From NCBI GenBank assembly GCA_038207155.1, contig JBBRAB010000015.1, positions 1 to 64,000 on the forward strand: a DNA stretch of 64,000 nucleotides, in the 5' to 3' direction. The notes under the pieces are model-generated. The model searched no databases. It was given only the letters and a program-made list of their open reading frames with translations, and was not told where the DNA came from. Below, piece by piece: positions 58,786-64,000 of this stretch. The stretch is from FEN-1139 sp038207155. Lineage in GTDB: Bacteria > Myxococcota_A > Polyangia > Polyangiales > Polyangiaceae. Positions within the stretch are counted from its first letter, which is position 1; each line of letters opens with the position of its first letter. The translations under genes were made by a program, and so were the position numbers.

Positions 58786-59865
58786 CTACTTCTTGAAGTT
58801 GTTCATGAAGTCGACGAGCGCTTCGATCCAGGCGAGCTCAGCTGCGTTGTAGATCGACGCGCGCACGCCGCCAACCGAGCGGTGACCCTTGAGGCCGACC
58901 ATGCCCTGCTTTTGCGCGGCCGCGACGAACTCAGCCTCGAGCTCAGGCGTCGTCACGTTAAAGACGACGTTCATTAGCGAGCGACTGTCCCTGTCGACCG
59001 GGGAGCTGTAGAGCTCGGGACGACCGTCGATCGCGGCGTAGAGCAGCGCAGCCTTCTTCTCGTTGTGCGCCTGCATCGCGGCCAGACCACCGAGCGACTT
59101 GACATGCGCCAGCACGTTGCGGAGCAGGTAGATGCCGAAGGTGGGCGGGGTGTTGTAGAGGGAGTTCTCCGCCGCCTGGGTGCGGTACTGGAAGATCTTC
59201 GGGATGTCCTTGCGGGCGCCTTCGACCAAGTCCTTGCGGATGATCACGACCGTTACGCCGCTCGGGCCGAGGTTCTTCTGCGCGCCAGCGTAGATCACGC
59301 CGAACCTCGAGACGTCCAGCGGGCGAGACATGATGTCGCTCGACATGTCCGCGATCAGCGGGACCGAGCCCACCTCGGGGAAGGTCTGCCACTGGGTGCC
59401 CGCGATGGTGTTGTTGCTGCAGATGTGAACGTACGCCGCGTTCGGATCGAGCTGGAGCTGGGCCTGGCTCGGGATGCGCGGGAACTTCCCGTCCTTCTCG
59501 GTGGTGGCGGCCACGCGCACCTGACCGACGGACTTGGCCTCACCATAGGCCTTCTTGGCCCAGGTGCCCGTCACGACGTAGTCCGCGCTGCTGCCAGCCG
59601 GGAGCAGGTTCATCGGGACGACGGCAAACTGCTGACTTGCCCCACCCTGCAGGAACAGGACGTCGTAGTTCTCCGGAACGCTGAGCAGCTCGCGCACGAG
59701 CGCGATCGCCTCGTTGTGAATGGCCTCGTAGACCTTGCCACGGTGGCTATGCTCGAGGACGCTCATGCCCGAACCGCCGACATCAAGCAGCTCGGCTTGA
59801 GCGCGCTCGATCGCTGCCAGGGGAAGTGCGGACGGACCAGCGTTGAAATTCTTAACTCGGGCCAT
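58786..59865 (-). CDS. serC: Phosphoserine aminotransferase
   Basis: Converts 3-phosphohydroxypyruvate to phosphoserine for serine and, in many bacteria, for PLP synthesis; 359 residues. ATG 59863-59865 has GGAGGAAT upstream. Landmarks are NFNAGPSALP at the N-terminus, the PLP Lys in YAGAQKNLGPSGVT, and SVGGVRASIYNA near the end. Other residues of the cofactor and substrate pocket (LFLQGGASQQF) are present. It stands alone, with the strong terminator downstream. Confidence 0.96.
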   Translation of the reverse strand: MARVKNFNAGPSALPLAAIERAQAELLDVGGSGMSVLEHSHRGKVYEAIHNEAIALVRELLSVPENYDVLFLQGGASQQFAVVPMNLLPAGSSADYVVTGTWAKKAYGEAKSVGQVRVAATTEKDGKFPRIPSQAQLQLDPNAAYVHICSNNTIAGTQWQTFPEVGSVPLIADMSSDIMSRPLDVSRFGVIYAGAQKNLGPSGVTVVIIRKDLVEGARKDIPKIFQYRTQAAENSLYNTPPTFGIYLLRNVLAHVKSLGGLAAMQAHNEKKAALLYAAIDGRPELYSSPVDRDSRSLMNVVFNVTTPELEAEFVAAAQKQGMVGLKGHRSVGGVRASIYNAAELAWIEALVDFMNNFKK

Positions 59866-60175
59866 ATTCCTCCAACCGTTGAGAGCCTCGGGCACCGGAT
59901 AGAACTCCGTCGACCCCGGGTTCCCACAAACCTGCGCAGGACGCAGGAGAAACTATCGCGAGCCGCAATCAGCTCGACCAGGACCCTCACTATCACATCC
60001 CCAGCGCGGAAGTGACCCGGAACGCGGGAGATTTCGCGGCAATTTGGCGGATTTTTGGTTCAACCACTCTCAACCGACGGGCCGTGCGAACGCCGTCCGC
60101 AGCCCTGCCGGCCGCGGGCTTGGTTGCCGCGGCGGCGCGGAACCGCGGGTCCCGGAACAGGTGGAACCAGGTGGC
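59866..60175. other. 310-bp intergenic region
   Basis: Between serC (start) and purD (stop), both on the minus strand. It must contain the serC promoter and the purD terminator, but I see no clear hairpin with a U tract. A GC-rich short direct repeat (GGAACAGGT / GGAACCAGGT) is near 60157-60176. Confidence 0.35.
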
Positions 60176-61459
60176 CTACAGCGCCCGGTGACCGATGTCG
60201 CGACGGAACTGCATGCCCTCAAAGCAGAGCCGGTCGACCGCGGCGTAGGCCGTCTCGGCCGCGGCCTTGAGGCTGGCACCGCGACCGGTCACGCCCAGCA
60301 CGCGTCCGCCGGAGGTCACGCAGCGCTCACCCTCGAGACTCGTGCCCGCGTGATAGAGCGCCACGTTTGGCAACTTGGCCGCCTCCTCGAGTCCGCCAAT
60401 GGCGTCACCACGCCGCACTTTACCAGGATAGCCATGCGCCGCTAGCACCACGCACAGCGCCTGCTGCTCGGTCACGCGCACCGCACTGTCGTCGAGCTTG
60501 CCGCGCGCTGCGGACGCGAGCAGCTCAGCCAGATCACCGTCGAGGATGCTCATCAACACCTGCGTCTCGGGATCACCAAAGCGCACGTTGAACTCGAGCA
60601 CCTTGGGCTCACCCGCCGGTGAGATCATGAGTCCGGCAAACAACGTCCCGCGAAACGGCGTCCCCTCGGCCTTCATGCCGTCGACCACCTTCTGCATGAT
60701 CGAGACGCGCACCTGCTCGGCGAGCGCTGGCGTCACGATCGGCGCGGGCGCATAAGTACCCATTCCTCCCGTATTTGGGCCCTGATCGCCATCAAAGATG
60801 CGTTTGTGATCTTGCGCGGCGGGCAGCATGAATACGCGCTCGCCGTCACAGATGGCATGCACGCTGGCCTCGGCGCCAACCAGGCGCTCCTCGAGCACGA
60901 CGCGCGTCCCCGCCTCGCCGAAGGCCGCGCCGCTCAGCATCTCACGCGCAGCAGCGAGCGCTTCCTTGTGAGTCTCGGCCACCACGACGCCCTTGCCCGC
61001 GCACAGGCCGTCGGCCTTGACGACCGGCGGGACCGCGAAACTGGCGACCGCTGCCTCGAGCTGAGACGCGTCGGTGATGGTGACGTAGTGAGCCGTCGGC
61101 AGGCCCTGACGCGCCACGAAATCCTTCATGAACGATTTGGAGCCCTCGAGGCGAGCTGCCAGCGCCGAGGGACCGTAAGCGAGAACACCGTCGGCGGTCA
61201 GCTGATCGACGAGCCCTTCACAGAGGGGCACCTCGGGCCCGATCACGACGAGCGCGACCGACTCAGCCTTGGCGACCTCGCGCGGCGCGCCCACGACATT
61301 GCGCAGGCGCTTGGTCGAGCCGGCGGGGGCCTCGGCGGTCCCAGCATTGCCCGGACAGACCAGGACCTCGGCGACCGAGGGTGACGCGAGCAGCGCCAGC
61401 GCCAGCGCGTGCTCACGACCACCAGAACCGACGACCAGGACCTTGCGACCTTGAGGCAT
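60176..61459 (-). CDS. purD: Phosphoribosylamine-glycine ligase
   Basis: ATP-grasp enzyme of purine synthesis; 427 residues. Family motifs: KVLVVGSGGREHALALAL (N-terminal), VKADGLCAGKGVVVAET (ATP loop), KRIFDGDQGPNTGGMGTYAP (diagnostic) and EFNVRFGDPETQ. The C-terminal domain ends with FRRDIGHRAL. ATG 61457-61459 is the natural start. A lipoprotein remnant on the same strand overlaps its 5' end by 47 bp. Confidence 0.96.
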   Translation of the reverse strand: MPQGRKVLVVGSGGREHALALALLASPSVAEVLVCPGNAGTAEAPAGSTKRLRNVVGAPREVAKAESVALVVIGPEVPLCEGLVDQLTADGVLAYGPSALAARLEGSKSFMKDFVARQGLPTAHYVTITDASQLEAAVASFAVPPVVKADGLCAGKGVVVAETHKEALAAAREMLSGAAFGEAGTRVVLEERLVGAEASVHAICDGERVFMLPAAQDHKRIFDGDQGPNTGGMGTYAPAPIVTPALAEQVRVSIMQKVVDGMKAEGTPFRGTLFAGLMISPAGEPKVLEFNVRFGDPETQVLMSILDGDLAELLASAARGKLDDSAVRVTEQQALCVVLAAHGYPGKVRRGDAIGGLEEAAKLPNVALYHAGTSLEGERCVTSGGRVLGVTGRGASLKAAAETAYAAVDRLCFEGMQFRRDIGHRAL

Positions 61460-61730
61460 AGCGCGCTGGCGCTAGCACATTTGCCCGAATCACGCAGCCC
61501 GCTCCCCCGAACCCCGCGAGGCCCTGTGGTTTTCTGCGACGCGGTACGTGAGCGGGGGGGATTGCCCAGATTATTCCCGGCATCTCAGCGCAGAATTCGT
61601 TCCGAGCAGAGTTTGAGAAACCTGCACCGCCGCCGCTCGCCGAAGCGCCACTGCCACCGGTGCTTCCTCTGGCGGCTCCCCCGTTACCCGCGTCCGCTCC
61701 AGTTGAGCCGCCGCAGGCCGACAGCACCAA
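61413..61730 (-). pseudogene. Lipoprotein gene remnant downstream of ddl
   Basis: Directly after the ddl stop, in the same frame, the sequence reads LVLSACGGSTGADAG followed by GGAARGSTGGSGASASGGG, exactly the lipobox and Gly/Ser/Thr linker of the lipoproteins elsewhere in this window. However, the hydrophobic signal region that should precede LSAC is missing, because ddl occupies it. After about 40 residues the frame becomes non-descript and runs into purD. It is best explained as the truncated start of a lost lipoprotein gene. Confidence 0.5.
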
Positions 61731-61736
61731 CGCGTC

Positions 61737-62735
61737 TCAGTCCGGGATCTCGATGACCGATGGCGGAGCGCGCCTTGGGCGTGAGACCGCACGCTCAACG
61801 AGGTGCGAGACGAGCTGCGGAAAGCTCCAACCCGCCGCCTGCGCGGCCTCGGGATAGAGGCTCGTGGCGGTCATGCCGGGTAGCGTGTTGATCTCGAGCA
61901 CCGTCGCGCTCTCGGCGACGGCAAGCTCGGGGTTCACGATGAAGTCCACGCGCGACAGATCACGCGCGCCAAGCGCCACGTGCGCTTTGACGGCGAGCGA
62001 CTGGAGATGCGTGATGAGCTCGGGTGCAAAGGGTGCCGGACAGCGATGCCGACTCCCGCCGGGCGCGTACTTCGAAGCGAAATCGTAAAAGCCCGCGCGC
62101 TCAGGCAAAATCAAGGTGGGCGGCAGCGCAAACGCCACGCCTGCGGCGTCTTCGAGCACACCGCAGGTCGCCTCGTGCCCAACCAGAAACGGCTCGACGA
62201 GCGCCTGAGGATCGAGCGCCGTGACCGCCGCCAGCGCCTCGACCAGCGCCTCAATGGGCTGCTCTGCGGTCACGATCACGACCCCGATCGCCGAACCGCC
62301 GCTGGCGGGTTTGACGACGAGCGAAGCGCCCAGGCTGGCGCGCGCTTCCGCAGCGGCCGCGGCGAGATCTTGTCCGCGCAACACCACTCGCTCGCTCGCG
62401 ACCGGCACACCGACGGCGGCCCAGAGGCGCTTGGCATCGGGTTTGCTCGCCCCCAGCGCGCTCGCGCGCACGTCGCAGCCAACGTAAGGCAGCCCGAGCA
62501 CCTCGAGCAGGCCCTGCAGGCAGCCGTCCTCACCGAGGGGTCCGTGAGTCACCGGGAACAGACAATCGGGCGGATTGTCGAGCAACCGTCGCGCAACCTG
62601 CCGCTCAAGCTCCTCGAGTCGCGCGTGATGCCCGGCCTGCAGCAACGCGCGCAGCACGCCCTCGGCTGAGCGTCGACTGACCGCGGCCTCACCCGAGGGA
62701 CCGCCCCAAATCACGACCACGTCTAACGGCTGCAT
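61737..62735 (-). CDS. ddl: D-alanine-D-alanine ligase
   Basis: ATP-grasp enzyme making the D-Ala-D-Ala end of peptidoglycan; 332 residues. Motifs: VVVIWGGPSGEAAVS, HGPLGEDGCLQGLLEVLG, VVKPASGGSAIGV (ATP loop) and VLEINTLPGMTATSLYPEA (metal and substrate). ATG 62733-62735. It lies 3 bp after the dCMP deaminase stop, so the two are in one transcript. The C-terminus (RPRRAPPSVIEIPD) is a short extension. Confidence 0.95.
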   Translation of the reverse strand: MQPLDVVVIWGGPSGEAAVSRRSAEGVLRALLQAGHHARLEELERQVARRLLDNPPDCLFPVTHGPLGEDGCLQGLLEVLGLPYVGCDVRASALGASKPDAKRLWAAVGVPVASERVVLRGQDLAAAAAEARASLGASLVVKPASGGSAIGVVIVTAEQPIEALVEALAAVTALDPQALVEPFLVGHEATCGVLEDAAGVAFALPPTLILPERAGFYDFASKYAPGGSRHRCPAPFAPELITHLQSLAVKAHVALGARDLSRVDFIVNPELAVAESATVLEINTLPGMTATSLYPEAAQAAGWSFPQLVSHLVERAVSRPRRAPPSVIEIPD

Positions 62736-62738
62736 GGC

Positions 62739-63179
62739 TTATGGAACCTCATGAATCGGCAGGTGCAGCAGCTCGATACTGAGCGTCTGACTGAGCTCAA
62801 AGATCCGCTCATCGCGATAGAATTCACCAAACACGATGCGCGTGATGCCCGAGTTGGCGATCAGCTTAAAACAGTTAAAGCAGGGCGAGGCGGTCACGTA
62901 GATGTCGCCACCTTCGATGCGGACTCCATTGCGCGCGGCCTGCACCAGGGCGTTGGCCTCGGCATGCACCGTGCGCACGCAGTGCCCCTCCTCCATCAGA
63001 TGCCCCACCTCATCGCAGTGCGGCAGGCCACGAATGCTGCCGTTGTAACCGGTGGCCAGGATGCTGCGATCCCGCACGATCACCGCCCCCACCTGTTTGC
63101 GGTCGCAGGTCGCGCGAGACGCGATGACCCGAGCGATCGCCATGAAGTATTGATCCCAAGTAGCGCGGGGAGTGCTCAT
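62739..63179 (-). CDS. dCMP deaminase family protein
   Basis: 146 residues of the cytidine/deoxycytidylate deaminase fold. The catalytic zinc set is TVHAEANAL and SPCFNCFKLI; a further family feature is ATGYNGSIRGLPHCDEVGH. It should deaminate dCMP to dUMP for thymidylate supply; ComE operon protein 2-type relatives have the same length. The ATG at 63177-63179 overlaps the upstream region of the divergent gene. It is the first gene of a run with ddl. Confidence 0.92.
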   Translation of the reverse strand: MSTPRATWDQYFMAIARVIASRATCDRKQVGAVIVRDRSILATGYNGSIRGLPHCDEVGHLMEEGHCVRTVHAEANALVQAARNGVRIEGGDIYVTASPCFNCFKLIANSGITRIVFGEFYRDERIFELSQTLSIELLHLPIHEVP

Positions 63180-63294
63180 GACAGAGACGGGCTATAGCGC
63201 GTCTCGCCGAGAAAACCGTGATTCTCGCCTCTCGGCCTCGCGGCCACTGCGCAGGCGGCTTGACCCGGCCGTTTGGTCGTGGCTTGTTCTCGCC

Positions 63295-63912
63295 GTGGAT
63301 CCAGCACGCATCAGGTGGACGACCTCCGCAATGGCCGCGGCACTCGCGCTCTGCACGAGCCTTGCCAGCGCCGCCCCCAGCGACACGAGCCAGCGCCTCG
63401 CGGCGCTCGAGAAGGACCCGAAGATCGTCGAGCTCGCCAAAGAGCCTCTGACGCGCTGTCACACGGCGCTCGACCGAGCGCAGGCTGCCCGCGCCGCAGG
63501 CGATGCGCCGCAAGCCTTGGCGCTCGAGGCCCTGGCGGGCGACGAACTCGAGGTCGCGCAAGCCGTCATTCGCGCGGTGGCCCTTGAGGTCACCCTCGCG
63601 AGCCTGGAGCACAGGGCGCTCGACCTTGAGCGTCAAGTGACTCAGACCGAGATCCTGGTCGAAAACAGCATCGCGATGCGTGAGCGTCGCCGCCGCATGC
63701 TCGACGAACTCAAGGCGAATCGCCAGGCGGCCGCGCATCCCCCCAAGACCGCCCCTGCAGCGTCCGCCACGCCGGCACAAACCAAACCTGCTGCCAAGCC
63801 TGCTGCCAAGCCTGCACCCGATTCTGCCAAGCCTGCTGCCAAGCCTGCACCCGATTCTGCCAAGCCTGCAGCCAAACCTGCAGCCTCTTCCAAGCTCCCG
63901 GGAGCCAATTGA
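63295..63912 (+). CDS. Exported helical protein with KPA repeat tail
   Basis: About 205 residues from GTG 63295 (VDPARIRWTTSAMAAALALCTSLASAAP, a signal peptide). An ATG at 63331 and upstream starts at 63172/63178 are alternatives. The mature core is a two-helix coiled region (LDRAQAARAAGDAPQALALE, VTQTEILVENSIAMRERRRR), like the DUF4398-type periplasmic proteins that precede OmpA-like genes. The tail repeats KPAAKPAPDSA, encoded by a 33-bp DNA repeat. The stop overlaps the next ATG (TGATG), so it is coupled to a lipoprotein gene. Confidence 0.72.
   Translation: MDPARIRWTTSAMAAALALCTSLASAAPSDTSQRLAALEKDPKIVELAKEPLTRCHTALDRAQAARAAGDAPQALALEALAGDELEVAQAVIRAVALEVTLASLEHRALDLERQVTQTEILVENSIAMRERRRRMLDELKANRQAAAHPPKTAPAASATPAQTKPAAKPAAKPAPDSAKPAAKPAPDSAKPAAKPAASSKLPGAN
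63801..63868 (+). repeat. 33-bp tandem repeat, two copies
   Basis: Two exact units in period 33 inside the exported helical protein gene, each coding for KPAAKPAPDSA-type residues. Degenerate pieces flank both sides. Confidence 0.85.
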
Positions 63913-64000
63913 TGCGAACCCTCGGACTTGTCTTGGCCCTCGCACTGGTGGGCTGCGCAACTTCAACTGCGCGCCCCTCGATCCTCGTGCAGCTCGAGGA
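63912..64000 (+). CDS. Lipoprotein, start only (cut by window edge)
   Basis: The ATG at 63912 overlaps the previous stop by one base. The visible 29 residues (MRTLGLVLALALVGCATSTA) are a lipoprotein signal with lipobox LVGC. The coupling to a DUF4398-like gene suggests an OmpA-like or peptidoglycan-associated lipoprotein, but the rest is outside the window. Confidence 0.7.
   Translation, partial: MRTLGLVLALALVGCATSTARPSILVQLE

Overview
The window is GC-rich throughout and has no IS element, integrase, phage gene or CRISPR array. The gene content suggests a Myxococcota genome, probably Polyangia-like. Evidence: many small lipoproteins with Gly/Thr/Ser-rich linkers, FHA proteins, a zinc-ribbon/GYF membrane protein like those of gliding machineries, a class-B succinate dehydrogenase, a fibro-slime-domain lipoprotein, a lipoprotein-type GH9 cellulase, exported HEAT repeats and dispersed housekeeping genes. 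This assignment rests on gene style, not on a marker gene.

Layout. 1-8.9 kb: a truncated SPFH protein, an unknown helical protein, a SPOR protein, the overlapping pair pabB-argS, a kelch-like lipoprotein and a sugar-phosphate nucleotidyltransferase. 9-13.8 kb: four lipoproteins and a rhomboid-fold protein without the catalytic residues. 13.9-21.5 kb: pyrR-pyrB, murI, a polyphosphate-glucokinase-like ROK kinase, lon, fmt and an overlapping HExxH membrane protein. 21.5-27 kb: an Hsp70 with about 500 disordered residues between its two domains, a J-protein, and the zinc-ribbon/GYF protein. 27-35.1 kb: an inositol/CDP-alcohol cluster made of an exported HEAT protein, a CDP-alcohol phosphotransferase, a fusion of an inositol-1-phosphate cytidylyltransferase-like domain with a HisC-like PLP domain, a LicC-like nucleotidyltransferase, and divergently myo-inositol-phosphate synthase. 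35-46 kb: a ClC channel, the fibro-slime lipoprotein, an operon of a large vWA/BatA-like protein, a DUF4159 protein and a lipoprotein, a stand-alone EAL phosphodiesterase, Bcp peroxiredoxin and a DUF695-like protein. 46-56 kb: GH9, glyoxalase I, MiaE-like hydroxylase, sdhCAB, sodB, and a bacterial relative of the animal protein-histidine methyltransferase METTL9. 56-64 kb: tRNA-Leu(CAA), a DciA-like protein, two tandem FHA paralogues, serC, purD, ddl, dCMP deaminase and two envelope genes at the edge.

The strongest leads are the inositol cluster with its unusual enzyme fusion, the METTL9/DREV-like methyltransferase divergent from sodB, and the Hsp70 with its internal disordered region followed by a J-protein. 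Smaller leads are the dead rhomboid, a 41-bp repeat pair upstream of an FHA gene, and a structured leader ahead of a large lipoprotein gene.
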